NCBI GenBank assembly: GCA_009809945.1
Contig: WTPW01000020.1
Location: forward strand, 43,964 to 107,963
Direction of reading: 5' to 3'
From: Gigaspora margarita
Taxonomy: Eukaryota; Glomeromycota; Glomeromycetes; Diversisporales; Gigasporaceae
DNA length: 64,000 nucleotides
Shown: positions 11,640-24,119 of the stretch, one piece after another
Layout: each line of letters begins with the position of its first letter
Numbering within the stretch: the first letter of the stretch is position 1
Program-made: the position numbers and the translations under genes
Notes under the pieces: generated by a model
The model's database searches: none
What the model saw: the letters and a program-made list of their open reading frames with translations, nothing else
What the model was told of the DNA's origin: nothing

Positions 11640-12139
11640 GATATAATCTTGTAATACCTTGCAATTTATGGCATTTATGGCTTAAAAAAAAAAGATCAAA
11701 TTATTTTTCAACCAGGATGATTCTTTATCACTGAGTTAAATTAATTAATTCTTTAATTTTTTTTTTTTTTTTTTGATCTAAGAATAGGCAAACTTTAGGC
11801 ACATAGTTTTACATGAATTTGGATGATTATCCAATTTTTCAATAATTAACTCCTGGATGCGACGAGAAGAGAAAAATTTGGCAGGCATTAATTCGATAAA
11901 TCTTGATCTCGGATATATAAGCTTTGATTTTAGGTATGATCAATTTGTAAAAAGAAACTTTTGTATATAACAATCATTTCCGAAATCTAAAGCGTATATA
12001 TATATCCGAGATAAAAGTTTATCAAATCCAGTCAAATTTTCATTACAGCTTTTTTCATAAATTCTGAGACAGCTGGCCCAATCGAACATGCCGAAAATCA
12101 CAAACTTATCCATATGGACGAACAATCCAGTTGAAACAC
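11640..12139. other. AT-rich region, possible upstream debris of the TLDc pseudogene
   Basis: Minus-strand stretches such as SRFIELMPAKFFSSRRIQEL near 11850-11910 and a 61-codon ORF at 11940-12125 are coding-like, but I cannot assign them. Confidence 0.3.
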
Positions 12140-12425
12140 TTTGATTATTAAAAATTATAAATCAGGTACATAATCGTACTAATATTTATAAGTAATCAGG
12201 TACATATGTACATTCAAAAATTTATAACAGAAAAGTAACCAGTTATATACATACAAAATTTCATAAGCGATTCATAAGACTGCATAATCGGGCTTATAAT
12301 TTTTGATCAAATAGTCACTTTTATTCCAATAATCATCTAAAATATTACATAAATGATTGGTTTAAATTTTATTTAACTTTATCACTCATATTAAATATTC
12401 ACTGAAATTGGACCATATGCAAATC
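12140..12425. repeat. Diverged copy of the interior of the 6.7-7.7 kb hAT element
   Basis: AATCAGGTACATA, ATAATCGGGCTTAT, CAAATAGTCACTTTTAT and ACATAAATGATTGG, together with CACTCATATTAAAT, occur here in the same order as at 7075-7330. Termini were not found, so it is a fragment. Confidence 0.65.
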
Positions 12426-12429
12426 AGCA

Positions 12430-13095
12430 AATATTCGGTCGGTCAATTTTTTACCAGATATCCCAGAATTTATGAAAACAGCTACAATGCCCTATAATTT
12501 ATGAGAACATCTGTAATAAAAATTTTGTAAATGATTTGTCGGTCGATTCGATAAATTTTTATACGGTATAACATACATGTCAATCATGTTGAATCAATAG
12601 TATTGAATCATCCAAATAACAATTCTACTAATTTTTTATCAGGTGCCAGAATATATAATAATAGTTAATATCTCCAGGTTATATTATTAAATTAATTAAT
12701 AATAAATTAAAATTTGATCAGAATTGGTTCAGGACAAAGAACGAAAAAACCCATTTTGTTTTGATTTAAAGACCGGTCTGATCAGTCTTTGCCAATAGAT
12801 GTTCTTAAAATTTGATGGAAGTAAAAATATAATTAGGTACTCTAATTGATAAAGTTTAAACCAAAAATTAATAAATACTTTAAATTTGATTTTTTTATTC
12901 TAAAAAAATTCAAATTTATCTAAAATTGCTAGAAATAAACCAGTTTTTAAAAGATTTCTTATCTAATTTATGATCACTTGTTAATTTAACATTAATATTC
13001 ATAAGGAAAATCCTATAATTTATCGCAGCATATAGGTAAACATAATTTGTAGATCTGCGACAAAATAATTTTATATAACAAAAACTTAAATTAGT
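12430..13095. other. AT-rich spacer, no gene seen
   Basis: Nothing was recognised. It ends beside the telomere-like run. Confidence 0.4.
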
Positions 13096-13098
13096 ATA

Positions 13099-13128
13099 GG
13101 GTTAGGGTTAGGGTTGGGTTAGGGTTAG
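13099..13128 (+). repeat. Interstitial telomere-like (TTAGGG)n
   Basis: About five tandem TTAGGG units, with one G-TTGGG variant, lie between 13099 and 13128. Unrelated AT-rich sequence continues on both sides, so this is not a chromosome end. Confidence 0.8.
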
Positions 13129-13434
13129 AGGTAATAGCTTATAACAAAATTTTGCAAGTAATTTTTTTTGTTAGAGCTCGATAAGTGGTTATGTAGACGA
13201 AATTTTTGATATTACAAATTTTAGAAAATGTCATTACACAAAGGAAATTTGCACGTTACACCTGATCTTCAAATTTAATTGGTAGATCGTTTGGGTGCTA
13301 TATACAAGCACAACGCAGGGGTGCGAAGCCTATTCATAATACAAAAATTCAACAATTGTTTGTAATATATAGCTAATACACAAAAAGAGATAACGATAGA
13401 TAGGCGGTTAGAAATCAATAATACAAAAATAGAA
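13129..13434. other. Spacer, no gene seen
   Basis: No gene or element was recognised between the telomere-like run and the next hAT-like element. Confidence 0.35.
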
Positions 13435-13442
13435 ATTTGATC

Positions 13443-14337
13443 TAGAGATTATACCCGAGTTACCCGCGGTTAACCGGTTAACCGGGTAATGACTAGAGTT
13501 ACCCGAGTTAGATTCACTCGAGTAATACCCGGATAGATTCACCCAAGTAATACCCGGGTAGATATACTTGGGTAATACACAAGTAGGAAGATCTAAATAA
13601 TGCCCGGGTAATCAAATATTAATAATGAATTGTAACTAATAGGTAGGGCTGTTAATGGAGCATAATACTCTGGAGTAAGCTAGGAGTATAAACCACTCCA
13701 TGCCAGTGTGGTTTAGACATTACACCACTTCAGATTAATGTAAAAAGAAAACAGAGTGGTTTATAATCTAGAGTTACTGCTAATACTGCTCTGGATTAAA
13801 AATATAAATAATTTATTGCTAATTGTTGTACATCGAAAATAAAAATTATCAAGTTAATTAACATTGTAGTATTCAATAGAGTTTGTTCTAGATATTGAAA
13901 TATATATTGCAATTTAGAAAATAGTTTTTAATATGTCATAAAATTTAGTCTGAAGTGACAATTTGGAGCAAATTATGGAGTATAATCTGGAGTTGTGACC
14001 TCCAGTGTGGTGTGATTTTGATGTTTACTCTGGCAGAGTATGCTCCACACCACTCTGGATCACTCTATTAACAGCCCTACTAATAGGTGTCATCAAACAC
14101 AAGGCTTTTATATACCATAACTTAAAATACTTGTTATATGTTGCTGAACAGATTATATAATAGAACAAATGTAAAATTTGATTGGCTACAATAATTCATG
14201 TAACCAATCACATGGCAGCTTACTTGGGTAAAACAAGCAAGATTTTATACCGGGTATATCTGTTGATTACCCGAGTAACCCGTGGGTTTACTCGCCAGTT
14301 AACCGAGTAACGTTTTTTTGGCCAAGTACAATCACTA
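13443..14337. mobile_element. hAT-like element with ACCCGGGTA subterminal repeats
   Basis: Ends are TAGAGATTATACCCGAG and, complemented on the right, TAGTGATTGTACTTGG. ATTTGATC at 13435-13442 and 14338-14345 is a perfect 8-bp duplication. The subterminal sequence repeats ACCCGGGTA, ACCCGAGTAA and GGTTAACCGG many times. A second hAT-like element is nested inside, leaving about 450 bp of this one. Confidence 0.88.
13644..14079. mobile_element. Nested hAT-like element (436 bp)
   Basis: The TIR is TAGGGCTGTTAAT followed by GGAG or AGAG. CTAATAGG at 13636-13643 and 14080-14087 is a perfect target duplication. Both ends contain repeated ACTCTGG, GGAGT and ACCACTC words. It was inserted after the surrounding element. 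Confidence 0.9.
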
Positions 14338-14345
14338 ATTTGATC

Positions 14346-15567
14346 ACTGTAACCTGGATCTCATTCTATAAATAGAATAAAGTAATGGTATCAGATCTCT
14401 AGCATAAATTTCTTGGTTCAAATAAATGATGCTTTATGGTATTATTACAATGAAAATGTCTAAAAATGCCCATAGGGTACGGTACTCGGTATAAGAAAAA
14501 ATATAACCTTTAAAGTTAGTAGGATTAGGGTTATAATTAAAGATATGTTTATATGTATAATTAGGCTTAAGAACATCTCAATGGATTTCTTAATAAATTA
14601 GAGATATTAACTATTTTTTTTTTATATATCCAGGTACATACGCACCGAGTACGAATAGAAATCCTCTATTACAAAACATATCTGCCTCGGTTTAATAGAC
14701 TATTAATTCACCAGCCTAGAATTAATTTAAATTAAATTACATTATTTATCATATCATTCAGAGATCAAAAGAAAATGATCGCCAAGAAAATAAGTTTATC
14801 GACCTTGTTTGTAAACAATCATAAAGTGGTTGATTGTTATTTATTTATATTCCTGGAAAAAAAAGATGAGGTTTATTCTCGACTTTACACAAAATTAATA
14901 AATTCTTTCGTATCTTTAATGATCGATACAAAAAAAAAACATGAAAAATCCTAAGTTCCAGTGAATACTGTAAGTATGCCAATTTACATTGAGCTTTTAA
15001 TATTTATGACCAGACTATCGTTGTTATAGCATTTATAATTGTAATTGATTTTAAATGATTTTAAATGATTTATTGAAGCATTGTTTAAAAATTTAAGTAA
15101 CTACTTGAGAAAAGCAATAATAAAATCATGCGCAGATATCTAGATATTGAAGAAAGAACTACACTTGCCCTGTGAAAGCGTAATGTGTAAAATTCTAATA
15201 TGCCAATAAGAAGCAAGATTTTACGGACAAAACATCGCTTAATTTTTGATATAAACATACACTTTGTGAAATTTTTAATATCACTCCGTTCCTAGTATAA
15301 ACTGCTTTAGCCAATCAGCGTTAACTCTACGAAAAAAAAGATGGTGCCTCCAGATTTTTTCAATGAAATGACAACTCAATTAATCAAGTTTTTTTGACTC
15401 CTGACTATAAATTTTATTTTCGATTAATAATTTAACGTTTGAGAACATCCTTATTCAAGTTTATTCGAATTATTCGAATTAAATCAATTTAAAAAGTAAA
15501 TATGGATAGTGAACTTGGTTCTTGAAAAATCTGGTCAACAGTGTATGCTGTGTAACTAAAAACACAA
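14346..15567. other. AT-rich region, no gene seen
   Basis: I found no supportable reading frame. Short words such as TTTTAAATGATT are doubled near 15050. Confidence 0.4.
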
Positions 15568-15575
15568 GTCTGATT

Positions 15576-16406
15576 TAGAGGTTGGAACCGAATTGTTGCA
15601 CCCGAATTTAAACCCGGTTCAACCCGATTTGAATATTTTATATTCGGATTTAATGAAACTGGATTTATCAATTTAATAAAACTGAATAAAACCGAATAAA
15701 ACCGAAAAATCGAATTTAATAAAACCGGATTTATCGAATTTAATGAAACTATACCAGGAACGTAGGCATGCAGAGTGTATGGTTTATTGCCATCTAGAAT
15801 GGCGAGTTCGCAAATCTTGCATTTAATTTGCTGGCGTAGTATACTGTTACTGTGTATGAGCATACCGGATTTGGTATTTGTGTTACCCTGAGGTATGTAA
15901 TATATGATGGACATAAACTATTCTCTATTGCAATCAACAAATTGCCTTAAGATTTAAAATGCGTTTATTGCAATTTATTTAGATACTAGAATTCAATTTT
16001 GGCCAAAGTTTAGGCCCCATTTATCAATAATAATAACTAATTATATTATAGCAAAATTGGCATCTGGCAATTTTATTTAGCGCGTGGATTATTGGATTAT
16101 TAGCAAAATTTATCAATTTCGATCCTTTCTGTCTGGATCTGCTGAATTTGATTGCATGACCAATCTATTCCAATTTACGACTTATCAAGCTACCCTAAGC
16201 ACAAACAATTGGACGCTCTAACAACTAGTTTATTACAACTGTGAAAACTTGTTTTTTTTTAAATTCGGGTTGATTCGGTTTTACGAGTTTATTAAAATTG
16301 CAAAACCGAATTATTCAGGTTTATTTAAATTTGGGTTAAAACTGGTTTAAGTTGAAGTTGAAAAATTAAATCTGAATTGTAAAAATAAAACTGGTTCCAA
16401 CCTCTA
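15576..16406. mobile_element. hAT-like element with AAACCGAATAAA-type subterminal repeats
   Basis: Termini are a perfect TAGAGGTTGGAACC inverted repeat. GTCTGATT at 15568-15575 and 16407-16414 is a perfect 8-bp duplication. AACCCGG, AAACCGGATTTAT and ACCGAATAAA words are reiterated at 15600-15750 and, inverted, at 16260-16400. The 141-codon minus ORF across 15489-15914 overruns the element end and is not a gene. Confidence 0.9.
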
Positions 16407-16414
16407 GTCTGATT

Positions 16415-16852
16415 GATAATAGTACTACTTTGAAAAAAACCCCTGTTTAAAAAAATCAATCTGCGGACTGCCTGTGGATGCATTTGAAATAGCATCAGGT
16501 ATTCAAAATAGCACTCATATCCTGTTATATCGAGAATATACAGTAATATTGATTAATGTTATTCCATAATTAGTTTGTTTTATAGAAGTTACATTACATA
16601 TAATTTATGTAAATCTAGGTAAATTTAGATTTCAAGTAATTTTATAACTTTAGATATTAAACATCAAATTAAAATTTGTGCAAGATCAAAAACAATTATC
16701 ATGCACTAATTCCTACCCTTAACCAACATAGGGTATCACCCTAATGAATTTAGTATTGAAATTTTAATCTGATACAAATTTCAGTATTATGTACAAAATA
16801 TATAAATAATAATTAAATCATCAACTCAGGATTCATAATATTAGATACATAT
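16415..16852. other. AT-rich spacer between two hAT-like elements, no gene seen
   Basis: Nothing was recognised. Confidence 0.35.
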
Positions 16853-16860
16853 GTTGATAC

Positions 16861-17904
16861 CAGTATTGACATTGGACATATGTCCATCTAATTTTAACAT
16901 GATTAGACTGGACTGAACATTGGACATATACTTGGACATAGTCCATGTCTAATATGTCCAACAATTTACTAAAATTTTTAAAATTATTTATTATATAAAT
17001 TATAATAAAATTCTATTTAAATCTATGTAATAAAAAGAATTTAAAATTAATTCTAAATTAGCATAAATTGCAATAGAATTCTTCATAAACCTGAGAAATA
17101 AAAGAATTCTATTTAATATATAACTCTAGAGTTACCAAGTATCAATACCATATGTGTTTGAAATAAGCTAATTTTTGGGTAAGATCGATTTTGGTCAATC
17201 ACAGATAGTTGCTACATAGTAAAGTTTAGATTTTACTATGTAAATTGATAACTATCACTTAAGTAAACTTGTTTGGAATATCATAATATATATATATCGA
17301 AATTTTCATTAAAATTGAAGAACATTTGTTATGTAACATTTGATTTTTTCATTTGTTGAATATATTTTTTTTAAAAAAATTTAATAATTCGTCAAAAGTA
17401 AAAAATTAAAAGTCAATTAATAAAATATTCTTCAAATTTTTTAAAATTTCAACTTATGTATAATTTAATCTCCTAAATATGTTTACTTAGCAATAATAAC
17501 CTGATTTATATAGTAAATTTTGGACTTTACTATATAGCGACTATAGTCAATCATGGGGTAGCTTATTTTTTGTCAAAGACGTTTTTGAGTTGTTTGACCT
17601 TAAGAAGGAGTTAGCTTATTTTAGGTAGTAGCCTATTTTCAGACATATATAGTATTACAATTACAGTTTCTTATAATGATATAGTTATTTTTAAATTGTT
17701 AAATTATTTGAATTTTATCTTTATATTAAAAGTATAGTATAATAATTCAAGCATAATAGTACAAAATTTTATAATTTGATTGGCCAATTGTCACATGATT
17801 ATGTACTAATTTAATGTTATACAATGTCCATGTCCAAACCCTTCTGGTCCAATGGACTGACATAGGTGGTCCAATGTCCATGTCCAATGTTCAACCCAAC
17901 ACTA
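16861..17904. mobile_element. hAT-like element with TTGGACAT subterminal repeats
   Basis: The left end CAGTATTGACATTGGACAT aligns with the complemented right end TAGTGTTGGGTTGAACATTG. GTTGATAC at 16853-16860 and 17905-17912 is a perfect duplication. TTGGACAT and ATGTCCA are repeated near both ends. A foldback element is inserted in the middle. Confidence 0.88.
17204..17545. mobile_element. Foldback MITE, TAGTTGCTACATAGTAAAGT family
   Basis: (G/T)ATAGT(T/C)GCTA(C/T)ATAGTAAAGT is found at both ends in inverse orientation, and the interior pairs as a hairpin. GTCAATCA lies at 17194-17201 and again at 17546-17553. This suggests a duplication of 8-10 bp with decay, so a Mutator-like or other class is possible. 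A second copy lies at 48567-49696. Confidence 0.65.
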
Positions 17905-17912
17905 GTTGATAC

Positions 17913-18957
17913 TAACCAGATGCATAATAGACTATAATTTGCGATATATATGTGTCATATATTTTTCATCATCATATATTTTATATAATGATTCTATGAA
18001 ATAGATATCTTTATTACAATTTGTAAAAAATTTATCCAACATATTTAGTTTATTATAAAAATACTTCAATATAAGGAAACTTTTCAATTACACTTTTTTA
18101 ATAAAGCTTTGTGAAACTATTAATACTACTAAATATATTTCAGCATGCACATGGATGTTATTTTTAGATCAGCTATTTTATTTTTAGGTGGTACAATTTT
18201 CTAATAATGCTCATGTCTGGAATTAGCAGTAACTATAATGATTAGCAATTTTTTCTGGATTTTTGTAACAGATTCAAGATTACAAATTCATTTGATATTT
18301 ATTAATTTTAAGATATTGGTGACATGATAAAAAGCTTTTTTATTTTCATATAACCAATATTGATATTATTGTTTGTATTATATGGCTTTTAGAAAATTTT
18401 TAATACAAATACTGCCACTTTGTGACAAACATATCACAATAAAAAATCATATGACCATAAAAACTTAAGAATTTAATTAGGTTTTAGATGTTAAAGAATT
18501 AATTAAATTTAAATAACAACTATAAAAAAAAATAATATTGTGAAAATTTTTCATCCTAGTCAAAAATTGGCTATATCACTAAAAATTTAGTCATATGCAC
18601 CATAAATTTATTAAGTCTATATTATTTGCAAGTTAAAAATTACAGTGTATAACTAATAATATATTAATTCAAACCAAGATACAATGATTTATTAATATAA
18701 CATATCAGGTTAATGAAAATTGAAAACCTGATTTCTCAATAAAATGCAATGTCTATTCTGTATTATACCAAAAATGTAGTGCATAGTTATGCAGCATGTG
18801 AAGTGTTCTGTACAAATCTGGGCATCTGATTGGGTTATTCATTCTTGTGACTTTGTATAGCACCCTGAACAATACTATAAAAGATACATACTGGCATTTG
18901 AATAGCCTCTGTATGCAAAATCTTATAATTGATTAGTCCACATATTATATTCATTGT
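17913..18957. other. AT-rich region, no gene seen
   Basis: No gene or terminal repeats were recognised. Confidence 0.4.
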
Positions 18958-19095
18958 ACCAGGAACAGAGTAATATGCAATATTACAGATACCAGGAACA
19001 GAGTAATATGCAATATCATAGATATCAGGAATGGAATGATATACAATATCATGGATACTAGGAATGGAGTACTAGGAACAGAGTGATGTATATCA
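18958..19095. repeat. Short minisatellite, period near 36 bp
   Basis: TACCAGGAACAGAGTAATAT followed by GCAATAT recurs about three to four times with increasing changes: CAGGAACAGAG, CAGGAATGGAA, TAGGAATGGAG. Confidence 0.75.
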
Positions 19096-19099
19096 CTTA

Positions 19100-20330
19100 G
19101 TATTAGTTTTATGGCACATTAGTTACTCTACAAAATCTTGAATCTGATTGGTCTTCTTGACCCTAACTATCATTATTTTTCATATACCAAGTATCACATG
19201 GTATACTGCTAAAATATAATACTGATTGTGCTATGATCTATTAATGTGAACGGTACTACAGTATAATAAAACATCTGATTATTAAAAAAAATGTGATTAT
19301 CTGTAGAACAAAATTACAAATGCTATAACAAGTGATAGTAAAAATATGCTTTTTAGATGAAAATATTAGTGGGCTAATGCAAATTTATATTCTATTAACT
19401 CAATCTTTTGTATTTTTTATTTTTTTTTTATAGGATTTTTTATTGGGTTAATTAAATGATAATCTCTGATTATCAAAAATGCAAATAAAAGAATTTGTTA
19501 ACCATTAATGCAACTCTTAAAATTATGAAATGTAAATTTTCCAAATTTGCTTTTGTTGTTTGATTACCTAATATATACCAACTATTTTATGCAAAAAAAA
19601 TATTTTAATAAAAGTTAATCAAATGCTTCAGAATTTGAAAGCAGTTTGCATTATGGTCTTAAGTTCAAGAACAAGTGCAAGTACAAGAACAATCAATAGC
19701 TTCATAATAGATAAAAAAATTTATAATATTAATAAAAAATAGTGAATATATTAGCAAATGCTAAGAAACAATTACAATCTACTAAAGATTTAGATAATTG
19801 ATTTCTAGATTTTTCTTTTTTTGTATTTGATAATTACTAATTTCTAGTTTGTAATTTTATGTCAATTTACCAACTAATAAAATAATGGTTATATCTAAAA
19901 TGCGATTAGTGTGCTAAAACTAATATAGCAATATGATTAGTTATTATACTTTAACACTTTTGATTGGTTACACAATCCATGATCAAAAATGTTAAGACTA
20001 AAATATCGATAAACAAGCTATGATCAAGAATATATACAATTCAAATTCTAGCAATTGTATTATAATAGTACCAAATTAACCTTAACTATATACAGTTGAT
20101 TTAACAAATTCTTTATAGTAAAACATTGTATGCATGTGATATATTTGGAAGAATTCAGTTTAATGTACTGGAGATAAATTTATCTTTGTTCAAAGAGTGC
20201 ATATATCTGTTATACATTTAGCTAAACAGATGTTATACTCAAATTTTATTTCTTTAGTATTAGCTATGTATTTTCTATTTTGCCTTAGTTGTAGCATAAT
20301 TGGGTAATTAGATCTCCAAAATGAGGATGG
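19100..20330. other. AT-rich region, no gene seen
   Basis: No gene or element ends were recognised here. Confidence 0.4.
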
Positions 20331-20489
20331 GTTTAATATAGGAATATTACCCTGCTTGTCAAAACTCAATTCAATCCTGCTTAGAAGTGAACCCAATGTT
20401 AGCTTGAGTTTTTGTGATTACATGATTTTTATTATTAAATCATGCTTCAAATAAGTTTGAAAAATTGGTTAAGCAACATTAATTTAGAC

Positions 20490-21375
20490 TATCATTATGA
20501 TGATAAATAATTACTATCTCATAACAAAAAAAAATCAATTTCTTTGACTCTTTTTTTTTAATTTAATATGGCATGATATATAAACAAAAATTAATTTTCA
20601 GATAAATTAGTCCTAAGGGGATTCCATAAGCATCTGGGACTAATCTTGACTGACTAATGTAACAGAGGATTGTACCAGTAATACAAGTAGGATTGGCTGG
20701 TAAAGCATGGACCAGAGGGTTTAAATAGGTAACCCTCTAGTTGGGTTGCAGGTATAGCAACTAGTGTAGAAACTTTGGGCAGACTACTTAAATTAGACAA
20801 TCAAAAGTTGTACGTGTGGCTAGTTGTATTCTCATTAATGTAACAAATATCAGGGCCCAAAGAGGTGCCCTTGATCCATTTGCTTAAATAAAAACCTTTT
20901 CCCATAGTGGAAACTTTGATATAAAAAAAAAATTAATTTTCTTTGACTTTTTTTTTTTTAATTTAATGTAGTGTAATATGATAAATAAAAATTCTATTTT
21001 ATAACAAACAAAAATCAATTTTTCTTTGACTTTTTTGTTTTTTTTTTTAATTTAATATGGCATGAAATAATGAATAAAAAATTACTGTCTTATAATAAAC
21101 AAAAATCAATTTCTTTGACTCTTTTTTAATTTAATATGCCATAAAATGACGAATATAAAAATTCTATTTTATAATGAACAAAAATCAATTTTTTTTGATA
21201 CTTTTTTTTTTAATTTAATATAGTGTAAAATGATGAATAAAAAATTACTATCTTATAATGAACAAAAATTATTTTTTTTTGACTTTTGTTTTAAATTAAT
21301 ATGGTATGAAATGATGAATAAAAAACACTACCTTATAATGAACAAAAATCAATTTACTTGACTTTTTTTTTAATT
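20490..21375. repeat. Tandem array, about 75-bp units, interrupted
   Basis: Units contain ACAAAAATCAATT, TTTGACT, a T run, TTTAATTTAATATG and (A)ATGATGAATAAAAA. One unit is at 20490-20600 and about six more lie at 20920-21370, with the SINE-like fragment between them. Confidence 0.75.
20620..20932 (+). mobile_element. 5'-truncated copy of the long Pol III-headed retroelement
   Basis: GTTTAAATAGG, GTTGCAGGTATAGCAACTAG, TGTAGAA and CTACTTAAAT, with CAATCAAAAGTTG and TGGCTAGTTGTA, occur in the same order as in the complement of 54540-54760. A third version lies at 48690-48800. This copy lacks the tRNA-like head. Confidence 0.7.
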
Positions 21376-21393
21376 GAAAGTTAATTTAATTAA

Positions 21394-21552
21394 GGGTGCT
21401 GATATTTATTACCTAATATCTATTTACTATAGAGGCTTACCCACTCACAGGTAATATATTTAGTTAAATTTGATTGGCTATAATTTTTTTATATGAGGTA
21501 AGTTTTGTTTGACCCCACCTCCTAAAATATTATCTAATAAATATCAGCACCC
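21394..21552. mobile_element. PIF/Harbinger-like MITE, TAA duplication
   Basis: The inverted ends are GGGTGCTGATATTTATTA. TAA flanks both sides (21391-21393 and 21553-21555), which fits the TWA target of PIF/Harbinger elements. Length is 159 bp. Confidence 0.75.
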
Positions 21553-21634
21553 TAATCATTTTAATTTTTTTAATTAATAATTTAATATGTGATTTCTTTT
21601 TTTATATATTTTTTTACTTGAATTTCACTATTTA

Positions 21635-21965
21635 ATGGATGAAAACAATATATTTGAAGAACTTATCAATTCAATTGAACCTACCTCTTCAGGTTCAATA
21701 TCTCAAAATACACTTGAACCTAGAATGCTTATAGTAACAAACCATCCTCCAAAGTGAGTAATAAAGAACCCTTTCTGGAATGAACTTACTGAAGTTGGTG
21801 ATAAATAATATTGCAACTTTTGCAATAAAGCATACTGAGCAAAGAAATATTTTCAAAAGCAAAAAAATACAATCAACCCAATAGTAACAAATTGTCTAAA
21901 AAAATGATTTTGCAAGTCTCTGTTTAAAGACCTAGTATGAAGCAGGTATTATTGACTGTAATAAG
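21635..21965 (+). pseudogene. hAT transposase BED-finger relic
   Basis: A start codon at 21635 opens MDENNIFEELINSIEP. After a stop near 21756 the same frame gives KNPFWNELTEVGDK, a stop, then YCNFCNKAY. This is the PFWxEL plus CxxC layout of a BED finger in hAT transposases, and both cysteines are kept, unlike the 5.8 kb copy. LFKDLV and a string of stops follow. No catalytic domain is recognisable. The element end at 22740 is about 770 bp further on, most of it low-complexity or occupied by other insertions. Confidence 0.6.
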
Positions 21966-22339
21966 GATTAATAAATTGGATAAAAAAATAATAGTGAATA
22001 GATGCAATAATATTGTAATGCAAAAATTTATATATTTTAAATGTATTTGCTTTAATAAAAAGTAATAGTAATATGAATAATCACCAAAAGAAAAAAAAAT
22101 AATAGCAATATGATCACTAAAAGAAAAAAAAGTAATAGCTATATGATTGCCAAAAGAAAAAAAAAGGAATAGCCAAAAGAAAAAAAAGCAGGTATTAATA
22201 ATAGCAGGTTTTATTAAACTGCTTATGCAAGCATAATTATTATCACAGATCATAATTTAAAATAAAATCTATATTTTCTACTTAATCTGCTAATACTTGT
22301 TTATTATAACTTTTTTAAAACTAAACCCAAACCCTAACC

Positions 22340-22518
22340 AGGACCCCAAAATATACATAGATAGGTCAGGTTAATTATAGGGTTACTAAAAAAAGAAAGA
22401 TCTGCAGAAAAAACTTCAAAAATAAGCAAAAAATTACTATAAATAGAAAAGATCTGCATAAAAAACCTCAAAAATAAGCAAACTCATACCTGACTATCTA
22501 TGTATATTTTGGGGTCCT
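22340..22518. mobile_element. MITE with AGGACCCCAAAATATACATA ends and 8-bp TSD
   Basis: About 25 bp of inverted terminal sequence (AGGACCCCAAAATATACATA and on) is bounded by CCCTAACC at 22332-22339 and 22519-22526. Class is uncertain; 8 bp fits hAT, but the terminus is not the usual TAG form. The target itself is a short telomere-like CCCTAA tract. Confidence 0.8.
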
Positions 22519-22749
22519 CCCTAACCTCTAACTCTAAAAAATATATACCAAAAAAATTTAGTTTTTGAGATTTTATACTATAATTTTATTTTAATTTGGA
22601 TTTTATTTTAATCTGCCACAATTATTAATGCATTTATATAAACTGAGTTCAAAAATTAGTTTTTATTTAAATATGCTCCTAACAGAATTCCAACTGGTTT
22701 TAAGCACAAGCTAACCTATTAGAGCAGAATAACATCTCTAGTTTGATGC

Positions 22750-23469
22750 AATAATTATATCACTTTGATAGTTGTATCATGTAGTTGATATATAACAATA
22801 ATTATTAATAATTTGTAATTACAAAAATCAAATAGTAATTTGGGGTTCTTAAATTAGATCCAATTATAAAAAGTCACAGTTATGTTTTGACACATTGAAC
22901 TAATATAGAGTTATATTTGTATAGAATTTAGCTAATTTGGGGCACATTATGAATTTTGTGATAATTGTAAGCAATAAAAATGTAGTTTTCAATTATAAAA
23001 ATTTCTTTTATATAAAATTATACTAAAATGATATACTGCCAAAAATTATATTATCAAAAACTATATTTTTATTACTAAAAATTTACTATAATTTCAATAA
23101 TTATATTAAATCTGCTATGATAATCACATTAGAGTAAAATCTGTAAACTTCTAACTATCTACAAAGCAGATTTACTATCTCACAACTCCAACTTATACAA
23201 GGGGAGTTACCAGGAGTTCCCCAAAATTCCCAGTCAGGATATATTAGAGTGCATCAGAATCATTTAATCAGTTGGATCAAAATTGACCCAAATTATAAAA
23301 AATTTACTAATAAATTATATCTATTTATTAAATAAAAAATGTCTAGCTAATAATCTGCTTTAGAATTTCTGACAACTAGAGCTAAATGCCAACCTAGATC
23401 TGAAACATCTGACTAGAAATTTGAAGATAGCTCTGTAAAAATTAGTTTAATCTTGTTTATTATTATTAG
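22750..23469. other. AT-rich region, no gene seen
   Basis: No gene was recognised between the hAT element and the large inverted repeat. Confidence 0.4.
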
Positions 23470-23783
23470 TCATAGGACATGTCCTTTGCATTGCTGTTAC
23501 TTATAAATCAAATGAGTTGACTCACCTCAATTTTATATCTAAATTTATACAAAAAAATTATTTAAATTTAATTTTTGTAAAAATGTACATATAAACCTTT
23601 CTTTAAATTTTAAATATATATTCTTTAGCATTTAATTTTCTTTAGTTTAAAACCAAAGTTTTTAATCTCTAGTAGTTTGAAGTTAATCTTCCTTTAAAGG
23701 TAGTCAATTCTTTACTATATTCTTTAAGTCAATAAGTGACTTACTCTATATAATAATATAATTGGTTAAAATAGTCTTTTAAA

Positions 23784-24119
23784 AATATGATAGATGCCAT
23801 TAAGTAAAGGCTTCTTGTGCCCTAATTGAAAGTTAAAAAGGAGGTTCTTCTGATTCTAATGGTAGTTAAATTATCAAAATTGGCTTGGTGGATCCCAAGA
23901 TACTGGGATCAAAGAAGAGAATATAAGAATCTACAAATTCACTGTTATACAAAGTATTATAGTTTATAATACTTTGTGTTATAGTGAATTTGCAGATCTT
24001 ATAGTATCCTTATGTTCTTTTCTTTGACCCAAGTATCTTGGGATCCACCAAGAAGAACCTCTTCTTTAACTTTCAATTAGGGCACAAGAAGCCTTTACTT
24101 AATAGCATCTATCATATTA
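23784..24119. mobile_element. Long hairpin MITE
   Basis: AATATGATAGATGC...AAGTAAAGGCTTCTTGTG at the left is mirrored by the sequence ending CATCTATCATATT at the right, and nearly the entire 336 bp folds back on itself. The centre is a palindrome of ACAAAGTATTATAGT type near 23948-23985. It lies at the inner edge of the larger inverted repeat. Confidence 0.75.

Larger units (their letters stand above)
20339..22740. mobile_element. Larger hAT-like element related to the 5.5-6.6 kb copy
   Basis: The left end TAGGAATATTACCCTG and complemented right end TAGAGATGTTATTCTG are diverged forms of the TAGGGATGTTATCCTG terminus at 5502. Subterminal CAAAACTCAATTCAATCCTG also matches that copy. The flanks GTTTAATA and GTTTGATG agree at six of eight positions, a decayed duplication. 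It carries a BED-finger relic, a tandem array, an SINE-like 3' fragment and two small MITEs, and is therefore older than those insertions. Confidence 0.78.

Noticed and set aside
13099..13128. Chromosome end
   Set aside because: Unique sequence continues on both sides of only about five units.
15489..15914. 141-codon minus ORF
   Set aside because: It crosses the end of the hAT-like element at 15576 and is made from subterminal repeats.
21924..22253. 109-codon minus ORF rich in F and I
   Set aside because: Antisense of an AAAAGAAAAAAA tandem tract inside the hAT-like element.
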